Assembly (NCBI GenBank): GCA_021030915.1
Contig: JAGEMR010000062.1
Span: 1 to 64,000, forward strand
From: Astrothelium macrocarpum
Taxonomy: Eukaryota > Ascomycota > Dothideomycetes > Trypetheliales > Trypetheliaceae
DNA: 64,000 bases
Direction: 5' to 3'
This document shows, one piece after another, positions 23,086-34,204 of this stretch. The stretch's first letter is position 1. Every line of letters begins with the position of its first letter. The position numbers and the translations under genes are program-made. Under the pieces are notes generated by a model that ran no database searches, was not told the DNA's origin, and saw only the letters and a program-made list of their open reading frames with translations.

Positions 23086-24843
23086 ATGCCTTTAGGAACA
23101 CCGAGTTATTGGCTTGAAAGATATGCTTCTGACTACCACAAGTGGGAAAATCATGTGCTGGGCGCCCGCGAGCTTTCGACCAGGCCCATAGGTCTTGTTG
23201 AAACATTGTTTGATAATGATGGCACCAAATTCGTTGGCCGAGCAGATTGCCATGCATTGCTCAAGCTCAAGATTGTAGGTCGACAGAATGGAGAACAGCT
23301 ACGCGAAAGAATACTATTGGCGTGGACGACCTTGCGGCTGCAACATCCAATAATACGAGCGACTATGAGTAGACTACCACCTGAGCTCACTACAGGATCT
23401 GCAGAAAAGAGAAGGCAAAGGCATTTCATGATCAAAAGTCCAGGAATCAGGCCCGAAGAAAACGTGCAAGAAGCTCTCGCCACTCTTGTCTTCGTGGAAG
23501 ACTTCCAAGAACAAGTCGATCCAGCAGACTTTCTGAAGCATGCTGAAAACACCGGACGCGTAGTCAACCCATCTCAGTATCTCTCCAAACTTTTCGTGCT
23601 TCCACTCATCGACCTCTCAGACGGCACCCAGCAACTCCCTCTCCTCTTTATCTTCGCTCACCAAATCACCGACGGCCTAACCCTCTACAACTGGCTCCCC
23701 CATTTCCACACCCTCCTAAACGCACCTCTACCCACCCTCCAATCCACCATCTCCCTCTTCTCAACCCCCAACCCCCCACCAGGCCTCCTCCCCCACCTCC
23801 CCCCTGCCCAAGAAGACCTTTACCCACCCCTCCCTCTCACCCGCGCCCGGCAAACCTGGTCCTGGCTACTGATCCGCATCCTCCGACACATCCGCCGACC
23901 CCTTGCCCCCGCCATCCCAAACCCCCTATCCCGCACACACCCTCTCCCGCCCGGCCAAGCTCGCCCCAGCCCGGCCAACTACCCCGCCCTCTTCGACTAC
24001 ACCACCACACCACCCCTCAACACCCACCGCGCAACCGCCATCCTCAACCCAACCGCCTCCCGCCGCTTCCACGCGCTAACCCGCACGGCCAACGTGTCCC
24101 CCGGCGCCCTCGCCTTCGCGCTCATCGCCCTCTCCATGCAGACCCTGCACTCCGAACTCCACCCCTCCGCCGCTGGGGCCGAGGAGGCGCGCTGGGTCGC
24201 GCTCAGCTTCCCGCTGAACCCGCGGGCGCTGATGCTGCAAGGGCAGGGCGCGCGCACAGCCGACAGCCTGATGCTAGCGTTTGGGGCCAACATGGCGTTG
24301 CCGATGTTGCCGGGCGACGCCGGGGTGGAGGCGCGGCTGCGGGTGCTGGCGCGGTGGGCGCAGGCGCAGTTGCGGGGGTACCAGAGGCGGGGCGGGGAGG
24401 GGGAGCGCAGGGCGCGCGAGATGGCGCAGCGGTTGTACGTGGTGAGTGGGGAGCGGTGTCGGGTGGTGACGGGGGAGGAAGCGGGGGTGGGGTTTGAGGT
24501 GCAGGGCGCGTATCCCGCGAGTGTGGATCCGACCGGGGCGACGTGTGGAGTTAGTTGGGTGGGGAGTGTGGAGGCGTTTATGAGGGGTCCGATGGATGGC
24601 GTGGGGAGGGGGAAGAGTGGTGCGGATGGGGATGGGGAGTTTGAGGCGTTGTGGATGGAGGCGGGAATGGGTGTGAGGGTTCGCGAGCGAGAATTTTTGG
24701 TTGGAGGGACGACGCATGGAGATAATCGGGTGGTGTTTGGCGCGAGCTATGACGGGAATGCGTATGATGAAGCGTTGGTTAGGAAGTGGGAAGAAAAAAT
24801 GAAGACTCTGCTCCTTGAGGCTACCCCGACTCCGCAGCTGTGA
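23086..24843 (+). CDS. Condensation/alcohol-acetyltransferase-like protein (CoA-dependent acyltransferase fold)
   Basis: An intronless 585-residue protein from ATG 23086; the frame runs 12 nt further up only through a TTG. His192-Asp196-Gly197 (HQITDG) fits the HxxxDG active site of the chloramphenicol-acetyltransferase/condensation superfamily, in which His deprotonates the acceptor alcohol or amine. The preceding block (LRLQHPIIRATMSRLP) matches the N-terminal half-domain. It has no carrier or adenylation domain, so it is a stand-alone enzyme and may acylate an alcohol or a secondary metabolite. Pro-rich residues 230-310 form a divergent loop. The second half is Gly/Arg-rich, with codon use changing sharply from C-ending to G-ending near 24,250. 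It is convergent with the SDR at 24992-25966. Product is unknown. Confidence 0.68.
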   Translation: MPLGTPSYWLERYASDYHKWENHVLGARELSTRPIGLVETLFDNDGTKFVGRADCHALLKLKIVGRQNGEQLRERILLAWTTLRLQHPIIRATMSRLPPELTTGSAEKRRQRHFMIKSPGIRPEENVQEALATLVFVEDFQEQVDPADFLKHAENTGRVVNPSQYLSKLFVLPLIDLSDGTQQLPLLFIFAHQITDGLTLYNWLPHFHTLLNAPLPTLQSTISLFSTPNPPPGLLPHLPPAQEDLYPPLPLTRARQTWSWLLIRILRHIRRPLAPAIPNPLSRTHPLPPGQARPSPANYPALFDYTTTPPLNTHRATAILNPTASRRFHALTRTANVSPGALAFALIALSMQTLHSELHPSAAGAEEARWVALSFPLNPRALMLQGQGARTADSLMLAFGANMALPMLPGDAGVEARLRVLARWAQAQLRGYQRRGGEGERRAREMAQRLYVVSGERCRVVTGEEAGVGFEVQGAYPASVDPTGATCGVSWVGSVEAFMRGPMDGVGRGKSGADGDGEFEALWMEAGMGVRVREREFLVGGTTHGDNRVVFGASYDGNAYDEALVRKWEEKMKTLLLEATPTPQL

Positions 24844-24991
24844 TGAGAGTAGGCGTTGCGCAAACCAAAGCCTAAAAGTCATCTCTCATTCCACATTATT
24901 TTAAAGATCATCACTATTCTCCTAACTGCTCCATCTTTGATCGACTCAGCTCATCCTCCACGTTGCGACTTTCCTCGGCCCTTCTCGCCTC

Positions 24992-25966
24992 CTATAACAT
25001 CTTTTCTAAATCCTGCCGAGCATCTGTGTAGCTTCCGTCCCGGAAAGCCATCCTCTCATCCGCACACAACTTTACAATCCTATTCGCCGTCAATTCTGTC
25101 TCTTCAGATCCCGGATGCAATGCAAAACAGTAGATCCCGCTCCCCTCTAGCTCGACGCTCAGCTCCTGGTTAAACTTGGTGATTGCGGCATTGGACGTCG
25201 CATATGCGGTTGCAAACGACCCGTCTTGGCTTTCCGATGTGCTGGTCAGCGACACGAGCACGCCCGAGTGCTGAGCCCGCATGTGTGGCAGCACAGAGCG
25301 AATAAAAGATACAGTGCCACGCAGATTGATCTCAAGCACGTTCCACCAGCCATCGAGCAGAGGATTAGGCTCTGCATCACAGGCATTTGGGCGAGAGACG
25401 CCTGCGTTGGCGATAAGAATATCAACGCCCCCGGAGTTGCCGAGATGAGACTGGAGGGTGGCGAGTACGGTGGGGGCGGCGTCGGGCGCGGCGAGGTTAC
25501 TGGCGATGGCGAGAGCTGAGGGAGCGTGGGGGTATCGGATCTGGGTTTCTGATACGACAGTATCGATATCGGATTGATGGAAGCCGACGCAGATGACGCG
25601 AGCGCCAGCGTTGGCAAAGGAGAAGACGGTTTCACGACCAACTCCATGGTCAGCGCCGGTAATAAGGACTGTCTTATTGCGAAGCTTGTTAGTTTGGCAA
25701 GAAGGTTTGATGAAAGGGTATGAGGAGTTGCGAGAAGCAAGAGACGAGGGTTTTGCAAATGTATTGGCAGAAAAAGATGGCAGTTTCGTAAAATTGACCA
25801 CTGGGTAGGCAGGTGGACTGATGTCCTCGTGTTCGTCTTCTGCGTGGGAAGTCTTGGAATGCTGAGGAAGCCATGAGAGCGACAAGTCCTTTCTAAAAGA
25901 TGTATTCTTTTGCTTGCGAGGTCCGACACTGCAGGAAAGTAGGAGCCGTATCTGACAGCAAGACAT
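24992..25966 (-). CDS. Short-chain dehydrogenase/reductase, catalytic Lys replaced by Asn
   Basis: A single-exon, 324-residue SDR from ATG 25966. The first ~95 residues are a Ser-rich extension not found in classical SDRs. NAD(P) binding is shown by VLITGADHGVGRE (near residues 101-112) and LIANAGVS. The substrate Ser lies in VSLTSTSES. The YxxxK motif reads Y-A-T-S-N: Tyr255 is present but the Lys is Asn259 (codon AAT), while flanking AAITKFNQELSVEL and ALHPG look normal. Loss of that Lys usually removes most activity, so the protein may be weakly active, use another residue, or serve a non-catalytic role. The rest of the frame is intact, so it is not a plain pseudogene. It is convergent with the acyltransferase-like gene. 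Confidence 0.8.
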   Translation of the reverse strand: MSCCQIRLLLSCSVGPRKQKNTSFRKDLSLSWLPQHSKTSHAEDEHEDISPPAYPVVNFTKLPSFSANTFAKPSSLASRNSSYPFIKPSCQTNKLRNKTVLITGADHGVGRETVFSFANAGARVICVGFHQSDIDTVVSETQIRYPHAPSALAIASNLAAPDAAPTVLATLQSHLGNSGGVDILIANAGVSRPNACDAEPNPLLDGWWNVLEINLRGTVSFIRSVLPHMRAQHSGVLVSLTSTSESQDGSFATAYATSNAAITKFNQELSVELEGSGIYCFALHPGSEETELTANRIVKLCADERMAFRDGSYTDARQDLEKML

Positions 25967-26123
25967 TTTTTTTCGATAACATATGTAATAACATTTTGGA
26001 TATGAAGCTGGAAAGCTGGAAACTTATGACGCCCATATATCTCGCATCATGAAAAGCGGTCTAGTTAGGCTGAGCACAAGGGAAGCATCCAGTGGTCAAT
26101 ATCCATGTAGTGGCACATCAGCC

Positions 26124-26530
26124 CTAGAAAGGTCGGGCTGGCCGCGCTGAGAAATCCACGTGGTAGAACATGGGCATATGCAGATCGGCTCGGAAAGGGA
26201 CGCGGTGGAAGTTTAGCCAAACGTCCTGAAACATTGTGTCCGGGAACGCTATTCGTGCATAGGCGACATGGAAACCGCGGTGGACAGAATGTTGGATGCG
26301 AGCTTTCTCAAATATCGTGCGAGGAAAAGCGCCACCAACAATAGTCTGCATGCGCTGCTGGGCGATTGGCATTGTGCGTCTTTCCGGGTCATTCTTCTCC
26401 AGTTTCAGAGCTTTGGCCGCGAGTAGCGCCTCTTATTGCAGTATGCATATTATGTTTGGAATAAATTTGCAGAACACTAATGAATTGAGGTGGGGACCGT
26501 CATACCTGCGTTGCAGCCAACAAAACCCTC
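26124..26530 (-). CDS. Unrecognised coding fragment, probably a 3' part or remnant
   Basis: Two stretches join cleanly across intron 26432-26505 (GTATGA..AAG): GAG GGT TTT ... GCA-G and AG GCG CTA. The product reads GFVGCNAEALLAAKALKLEK, then PIAQQRMQTIVGGAFPRTIF, and ends DFSARPARPF at 26124. Residue pattern and codon use look genuinely coding, but I do not recognise the family. Upstream, the same frame continues about 25 codons (to 26608, IVREDLSDFICYDLMRLAL) but is cut by a TAG at 26531-26533 right after an A run. So this is either a gene with a further intron whose acceptor is that TAG, or a decayed gene. No start codon was found. Confidence 0.4.
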
Positions 26531-26533
26531 CTA

Positions 26534-29500
26534 CTTTTTTTTGCGAGTGAGAGCCAATCTCATCAGATCATAACAAATAAAATCAGAAAGATCTTCACGA
26601 ACGATTTGACTGGACACTCAACGAGTTTGTCCAGTGGGCTGATCCAGCCAACCATACCATATGAGAACGAGCTATGAGTCTGCAGGTATGCAGTAATCAG
26701 TTTGTATCCGAGCTGTACTATTTATTTTACACCCACTGCGTCAAATTAGCGTCCTGTAACTTTTTGTACTTGGCTGATAGGAAGCGTTTCGCCTTGGAAA
26801 CGGCTTTAGGATCAAAGCATCTCCGAATAGCCGAGCATTGGTGGGAATAGCTCACGGCCTAGGTCATTGGTCGATGCTTTTCTGTTCCTTTACATTAGGT
26901 TGGGAGCCGTATGTTTCTTCGGATTTTCTTTTCTGTTTTGACATTAAGATTTCACAGTGGCGCCTATATCTGGGGACAACGTACGAAAGGGTATCACACT
27001 ACTGACCAAATCCCGGAGATTTCGATTCTTCATTCTTTACAAGCGCGGACGCCCTAGCTCGAGTCCTTTCCTTGTTGCCCTTTCCAGCCCGACCCCGAGT
27101 TGCTCATTGAATAGGCTCCGAACCGTATCTTCGTAGCGTTGTCATAAAGAGCTTGAAAAGGTCGTGTCGCTAAATGTTTCTTCTAGCTTGATCTTCGCTT
27201 GTCGCTGCCAAGGATGGGCCTTTTTTTGTAAGTACTGATTAGTAAACGACCATCACAAAGTGCATGCGCTGAAAAGTTGCAACAAAGATCGTCGTATCTA
27301 TTTCCAGCTAGTCCACTACCTTAATCGTCGTCACACACAGCCAATATGCACTTTTCCTTGCTAAATTGATCATCCTTTTGGTTTTCTCAGACCTGAAAGG
27401 CTCCTTGGCAAGAGTGCATCGCCGGCTGTGTGCGCAGGAATCGTCTCTACAAGGCCGTGAATAGGATTAAGCGTACATGTCAACGTTGAGTCGAAGTTGA
27501 GGAGAACACAAAGATGATTCCAAGGGGGGATCACGCAAGAGACCCCACCAGGATTGACGTATTCAAAGAAGCCGGCGAAGCTTGCAATCGAAGGAAACAA
27601 TAGACAATGCGGCCATCTATGGATATCGAGAGCATGGGCGGACAGAACGGGAATCGATGGCGATGATATGAAGAGCTTGCTAGTTCGTTCTCACCGTCAG
27701 CCTAAGAAATTTCAAGTTATAGCAAGGGGACGTACCATCTCGCTGTCATTCCTGAAGACAAAACCGTGGTTGAGAGAAAACCAGCTCGGAGTCACTAAAA
27801 ATCCCATGAGACGGTTTGCCGCGCTTGTGGCCAGTCGATCCTAGACGGCCATCAGCTTGAGAAGAAGATGGAGCCTTTATGGCGTTTCAGCCTGTTTAGC
27901 TTGTTAGCATAGAATACCCGATGAAAACAAGCGCAAAGAGCAAATGGGTTAGGATGAAAAAGCTGTCAAATAATCTGGCGAATAATCATGGATGACGATC
28001 ATGAAGATTGCCTTGCTTGTACAGTGTGGCAGAAAGACGAAGACATCTTTTCATTTGAATTCGAAATTGTCCCCCATTTCTAGGCGTTCCTACAAACAGC
28101 CGTCTTCGGATCCCTGAATGTTCAGAAAGTCAAGGTGAATTTGAGTGTCTGACGGTCTTGACAGATTTGTCGGAAGAAAATGGTGAAGACCGAGCCAGCA
28201 AGGCTTCTATTTATCTACAGTATTGAACAAATTCCAGAAGCTTTGTACTACGGCACTGTGCTTTGCTTTCACTGTGGGATGGATCCGGCGCCCAAAGAAA
28301 TGACAATGAGGGGACCAATCCGAATAATGAGATGGATGCCAGCTCCTCGAGCATCACTTTGCCTTCCAAAGGTTCCACTCAAACCGATCACTCCGGCTAG
28401 TAAAAACAAGATATTCCAGTGCCAGTTTTGGTAGACGACTTGCTTGCTTGAGCTTCCTCCTATACTTTCGTGCAAGTCTTGGACTCCTGCGACAAGTTGA
28501 TAGGTAGGTCACTACTTGCATTGTCCGAAAGATCTCCAAGCACACTTGCTGCGTGATTGGCTATCTGATTTGCATGAACTGAAATGGATAATGTGCCCGG
28601 ATGTACGGATTCACACGGCGGGCATGCTATGAACTTCGGAGACAACATCCATGTCGAAATCAGGAGAATTCTGGGTAAAGTCGTGCACTCTTCTGTACGC
28701 CCACAAATGTTGGATGCACGAGGAATTGCAATCAAAACCGAAGACAGTATCGCGATGTAGAAATCTGGCACTATGCAGGCGCCACAGAGAAGGGTAGCCA
28801 CACATGGCGCTCGTGTCTAGTGGGACGAATGACGCCAGGCGCATGTGTGTCGATCTTGGTCTCGGATAGCGCAACCGACCGGCAGATCCTCATGCGTGCT
28901 GGCCACCTTTGTGGCCGACCATGCATATCTTGTGGGTCGACGCGTAAGTTGCTAATTGATTTCAAGAATCAATGATGAAATCGACCTTCGACCGAGCGCT
29001 TGCCGGGAACCGGCACTCTCCAATGGGTCGGGAAAGAGTCTCACGTACAGCGACATCCATCCCCGCTGCGTGTTGCGTAGATAGCTGGGGAAAGTTCGCT
29101 GGCAGGGGATGGCATTCTCCAGAATACCCATGGTCAAATTCCATGCGCAGGCATCACCTGATTTTGAGTGGGTGGTCCGTATACGAGGTCAGTCGAGATG
29201 ACGTGAGTAGTCTGGGATCCAGCACCTTAAAATCCTTCTCATTTCCGACGAAGAAGAAGTAAGCAATCAAGACGCGGCGTGTGTCAAACGCCGTTCCGAG
29301 AATAGTTTGACGCACAGCGGCTCCAATGTTTAGAACGGTTCATTTCCATTGGTGCGCATGGCTCCATCGCTGGCATCCTTGTGAATCCATCAAAGCTGAG
29401 ATTTCCCCACCCGTTTTGAAATCGACTTAGCCACATGAGCTATTGGCCATTTGTTTTCATGAGCGCATAGAGCATGAAAGCATGTTGTGACATAGAGAAC

Positions 29501-30021
29501 GAGCGACAATGCGCTTCCTTGACATAGAACAAGATCTGAGATGAGCGATGACGGCATTGCTGTATTCACCGGAGTAATCTCACCAGCGTCAACGGCCAGG
29601 GCGACAAAGAAATGAATGGTTGACGGGCAGAGACGGCGGGAAGGATGGAGCTTGGAAGTGGCTGAGGCGGCACACATCCGATTATTGCCACGACGCTCTC
29701 AATCTCTCCCTGTCAATCGTTTGTGCCAACTGCCGCGTAGCCATGATCCGGTCGGCGGCCATGTGTTCTTGGTGTTTCGTAGCTCGCTTTCTAAAGCACT
29801 TTCCAAGGTTGAAGTGTGAATTTCCCTGTTTGTCACTGCCATCCGCCCAGCCGCTGTTCCTTCCTGCTCACCACATTCCTCCTTCGCTCCTTCGATCGTT
29901 TGCTGAACTTATGGCCGCTGTTGTCTCCTTCTCTTTTGCGTCCTGACCTTTGCTTGTGTCCTTTGCTAATCTCTACATTCATTATTCGGCAGAGGTTTTC
30001 CTCTCGCTATCCCAACCACTT
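26534..30021. other. Gene-poor 3.5-kb region
   Basis: Only broken frames are seen. On the minus strand near 28269-28801, two overlapping frames contain membrane-like segments (LLCGACIVPDFYIAILSSVL and NILFLLAGVIGLSGTFG) separated by a frame change. They could be a decayed membrane-protein gene, but no family is recognisable. A minus frame near 27370-27710 is similar in quality. No transposon ends or terminal repeats were found. Confidence 0.4.
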
Positions 30022-31973
30022 ATGGCGTCCCTCTTCTTCGTAAGCGCTTTTGCTGCATACGCATCTTCTCAGTCCACAACAACTAGCAATGGCGCCGCTG
30101 TGACCCCAGCTTCTAGTGGGTCGCAGGCTTCAGGACTTTCACAAAAAATCGATCCAGGTTTTGCAGGCTTGGGCATTGAACCCAGTAACCTCTTTTCGTT
30201 CACCGGCGGAGATTTCGCCAACGATGTCTCAATCCAATTCGTACAGAACCTCGCCGACTACAGTGGATCTCCGCCGCACATTCGAGTGGGAGGAAATACA
30301 GCAGACTATATGATGTACGATGGCTCGTACGATCAATACTGGATTCAGTCAGACCCGGATGCAAATGGGCAGGGAGCTATTGCCTCAAATTCATTGACAT
30401 TTGGCCCCAAGTAAGTTGGTGCAGAACGCAAATCTCTCGATCCCTAGGAAATGACTTACACGGTGACAACAGATATTTCGAAGCTATCGATAGAATGCCC
30501 ACTGGAACTCCGATAACCTACGGCCTAAACCTTGCTTATGAAGGTTCCAACTACATTTCGAATATTGTTATGGAGGCTTCTGCTGCATTAGATAATCTCA
30601 AGAATGTCAATATTTTCTCCTTTGAAATTGGCAATGAACCAGACCTGTATTTACAAAATGGATTTCGTACTGGACAATGGGGTGGTCAAGAATACGTTCA
30701 ACAGTGGCAGACACGTGCTGGAGCTGTATACGAGCAAGTCCTGCAATCTCGCAATATTTCAAGCAATTTCTTCGAACCCCCGGCTACAGCGTCAACTATT
30801 GGAACAACATTCACAATTGCCGATCTGGTACAAGATGGTATTTTGAACAAAGCTAATGGCTCGGACAATACCTACGTTGCTTCATGGAACCAACACGACT
30901 ATTTTTACTTTGTGAACGTATCAGCATATGCAATCACTTTGGATTATCTCATGGACCTGGAAAATACCGAAACCCAATTTGCATATTGGGCGTCAGAGAT
31001 TGCGTCGTCGGCCAAATACAACCTTCCTTACAATCTTCGAGAGATGGCCAGCGTTGGGCCCACCGGTCTAACTGGCATCAGCGACGTCTTTGGTGCCGCC
31101 CTCTGGCAACTCAACTTCTTCCTTTACGCCGCTACTCTAAATATCACTTCCGTTGGGATGCACATGGTTGACGGCTCCTACGCAAGCCCCTGGCAACCTG
31201 AAAATGAGACTTCTGATCCTCCCTCCGCTGTCGTTCGTCCGTCTTATTACGCCTTCGCCGCCATGGCTCAGCTCATTGGTGCCGCCAACGGCACCCTCCA
31301 AGTCGCACCCAATACCCCCTCCAACCTCCCATCTGGCTACACAGGTTATGTGCGCTCCTACGCTGCCTATGCCAACAACGATCTCATGTCTGTCGTCCTC
31401 ATCAACGGCAAGCAAGCCAACTCCTCGGACACCTCGAAATCCACACTGACCTTCACCGTCTCCCTCCCCACCTCTCTCCACGGCACCACCCTTTATCTCT
31501 CCTACCTCACCGCTTCCGGCGCCGACGCCTTCAACTCCACTACATTTAACGGCCTCTCATTCGAATCCACCACCTCCGGCGGCAAACCCGTTTCCGTCGG
31601 AGACGGTAAGCTGCAATCCATCACCGTCGGATCCGACGGCACCGCGGCGATTCCCGTCCGCGACTCCGAAGCCGTCATCGCCACCCTTGGCTCGCTGCTC
31701 GGCAGCAACGCAGTCGAGCGCGTCAACGGCAGCGAGACGTCTGGTGGCGACCGCGCGTCAAGCACCTCAGTCTCGCTGACGCTTGCGACAACGCTGGCAT
31801 CGACGGCGGCTGCTGCTGCGGGCTCGAGCACGGGTACGAGTACGAGCGATCCTGCACCATCGTCTAGCAGCTCTTCGTCGAAGTCGGCGGCTGTGGGGCG
31901 CGCAGAGGAGCCGCTGAGGTTGGTGGCTGTGATGATGTTGGGAGTGGTGGTGTGGATGATACTGTGTGGGTAA
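30022..31973 (+). CDS. Secreted, GPI-anchored glycoside hydrolase family 79 protein
   Basis: Two exons, 30022..30410 and 30473..31973, intron 62 bp (GTAAGT..CAG), 629 residues. GH79 includes fungal beta-glucuronidases and 4-O-methyl-glucuronidases acting on arabinogalactan-type glycans, and heparanase. The ATG at 30022 begins a signal peptide (MASLFFVSAFAAYASSQ). The barrel start (HIRVGGNTADYM) and the acid/base Glu185 in FEIGNEPD are clear. The nucleophile is probably Glu320 in LREMASVGPTG, followed by the family signature GISDVFGAALWQLNFFLYAA. A C-terminal beta-domain (TGYVRSYAAYANNDLMSVVL) ends in a Ser/Thr-rich stalk and a hydrophobic tail (LVAVMMLGVVVWMIL) that predicts a GPI anchor. It likely acts at the cell surface on glucuronic-acid-bearing plant or fungal glycans. 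Confidence 0.88.
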
Positions 31974-33007
31974 AGAAATGTGGTGTTTCCTTTGCGTTGG
32001 TCTTTCTTTTCTCCTGCTAGAATGTCGGCGTATCTCTGATTTACTACGCATATGGGTTTTGATTTTAGGGCGTCATCGGTATGATTCTCGTTCGATATAA
32101 TATACCTTTAGAGCGGATCGGGTATGGGCATTCCGATGAGCATTGGCGGAATTGGAGTTGCATTGCTATGGTGTTCTAAATCATCTATTCGATACGTTCG
32201 AAATAGGGGGTCGTTTGTGCATTGTGGCTTTTGAGCCTACGAGAAGGCAGGTCTTTACTTGTTCAAGCTTTGTTAGAGCGGACGCGCTGTAATTTAAGAC
32301 TTGGAGCTGAACTTGATTTGTTGGGTGTCTGCATCCATAGATTGTATAGAAAATATGTACGGGCGTCAAGCCCAGAGTTGATAGACAGACGAAGGAACTA
32401 TTGACATCAAAGCAAATCAAAGTTTTCCAATTATTCGGACCAAAGTGTATTGCCTAACAGACTGTGAATGTAGTCAATAGTTCAGGTTTTTATTATATGA
32501 AATTGGAGACGCATTTTGCTGAAGCATTCATGTTGGTAACGGTCGTGAATGAAATAGGTAATGTCTTCACTTAGACGAAGCTGCGCTCTTGGTAAATGGT
32601 TCAGTCTGCCGTATTGAAAAAGGCGGAGCATAAGGATCAAAAGCCGTGAAGTTCGAGCGCAAAGTTGGGATAAGAACGTCCAATTATCTGAAATGACGTC
32701 ATTCATTAGCTTTTGTACAGACAGATGCCTTGGCCCACCTAACTATTGAGATGGCCCTAATTCGACGTAACGCATCGATTCAATCACACTGTACCCCCAT
32801 GAATATTACGGTAATCAGAATTTAATATGGATCAGACATCCGGTCATGTGATGAAATTTTGTATCTATCGAATGAAGAAACCACCATGCAAATTCCCAAT
32901 ACATTTCTCTCATCAGGAGAGCGCTATGCATGTGCCTGAGACTGACCGGAATAGATATTTACCGCTAAGAGTCGCGGAATGTGTCGTATTAATCATCCTC
33001 TCGTTCT
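31974..33007. other. Convergent intergenic region
   Basis: A 1-kb A/T-rich stretch between two gene 3' ends. The small frames show no domain or splice support. Confidence 0.5.
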
Positions 33008-34204
33008 TCATTCGACGTTGACCTGTGTTTCCATCGGGTCGCTAGCCAAAGTCCCATTGATTTCTTTTCCACTAAGAAGATGTCTCATCAAAACATCAAG
33101 CTTCTCAATCGCTTCTTCGCCAATCTGGTAGTGTACTACCAATCTTCCACCCAGAACTCTCAAGCCCAGCTTCTGAGCGGCTGCGACAAAATCTTTGACA
33201 TTGATGCCCGCGTCTTCCAAATCAAACCACACCATGTTCGTTTCCACAGGTACTGCCAGTTTTCCTCCAAGTTGTTCCCAGAGTTTGCCTACCCGTCGAG
33301 CATTCTCATGACTGGCTGCAAGCTTTCCGCCAAGGAATGTTTCTTCTAGAGCGACTCGCGCTGGCGCCGCAACTACACCTGCCTGACGGAGTCCCCCGCC
33401 GATGCTCTTGCGAATCCAACGGGCACGTTTGATGAAACTTGCATTTCCGATGATAATGCTACCGATAGGAGCTCCAAGCCCTTTGCTAAAGCAGAGCGAA
33501 ACGCTGTCGAAGCACGCGCAGAATTCTTCAAGGCTACCAGCTCCAGAAGCGCAAACATCCCATAATCTGGCACCATCCAGATGCATGAGTATGTTGTGTT
33601 CTTTTGCCCACTTGCTTATTCTTTTACACTCATCCAAGGGCATCACAGTGCCTGCCAACGTATTCTCCAAACTGATCACCTTTGTCGGGCATTTGTGAAC
33701 GTCATGGCTGAGAATCGCGTTTGCCTCAACGTCTTCTAGTGTAAGGTGGTGCTTGTTCTTTGGCACGACGCCCTTCACAAGAGCTCCGCATAGGCTTGCG
33801 ACACCTCCTGCCTCCCACTCTAAAATATGCGCACGATGATCGCAGAGCACGCTGTGAGGTGGCGCAAGCAGGTGTGTTCTTAAGCTGACCTGATTGCCCA
33901 TTGTCCCGGAAAGCACTAAAAGTGCAGCTTCATGTCCAGTGAGTTCTGCGACGCGTGCCTCAAGGGAAAGCGTAGTTGGATCCTCGATAAACACATCGTC
34001 AAGAAGGGTCGTTTGTGCAATGGAGTTCAGCATCGAAGGCGTGGGTGAAGTGACAACATCGGAGCGAAAATCAAAGGCGGCAGGGCCGGGGGTGCTCCAA
34101 TTGTTCTTGGTAGGATCTATACCATCGAGAGGATTTTGTGGAGCAAGCTTTTGTCTCTTTACGGTATTTTCGATGGACGAGGATTCATGGCCATTGATTG
34201 ACAT
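33008..34204 (-). CDS. Threonine aldolase (PLP-dependent), GLY1/L-allo-threonine aldolase type
   Basis: A single exon of 398 residues from ATG 34204. The enzyme cleaves L-threonine or L-allo-threonine to glycine and acetaldehyde and is a source of cytosolic glycine. Family blocks are AFDFRSDVVTSPTPSML, LDDVFIEDPTT, GHEAALLVLSGTMGNQ, DHRAHILEWEAGG, ISLENTLAGTV and MHLDGARLWD. The PLP-binding Lys241 is in LCFSKGLGAPIGS. RWIRKSIGGGLRQAGVVAA also matches. An N-terminal extension of about 45 residues (NGHESSSIENTV, KRQKLAPQN) precedes the catalytic domain and is variable in fungi. The frame upstream of the ATG opens only through a TTG, so the ATG is preferred. Confidence 0.92.
   Translation of the reverse strand: MSINGHESSSIENTVKRQKLAPQNPLDGIDPTKNNWSTPGPAAFDFRSDVVTSPTPSMLNSIAQTTLLDDVFIEDPTTLSLEARVAELTGHEAALLVLSGTMGNQVSLRTHLLAPPHSVLCDHRAHILEWEAGGVASLCGALVKGVVPKNKHHLTLEDVEANAILSHDVHKCPTKVISLENTLAGTVMPLDECKRISKWAKEHNILMHLDGARLWDVCASGAGSLEEFCACFDSVSLCFSKGLGAPIGSIIIGNASFIKRARWIRKSIGGGLRQAGVVAAPARVALEETFLGGKLAASHENARRVGKLWEQLGGKLAVPVETNMVWFDLEDAGINVKDFVAAAQKLGLRVLGGRLVVHYQIGEEAIEKLDVLMRHLLSGKEINGTLASDPMETQVNVE

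Noticed and set aside
28269..28801. Membrane-like minus-strand frames as a transporter or rhodopsin-type gene
   Set aside because: The hydrophobic segments lie in two frames, neither begins with a usable ATG plus splice, and no family signature is present. At most it is a decayed gene.
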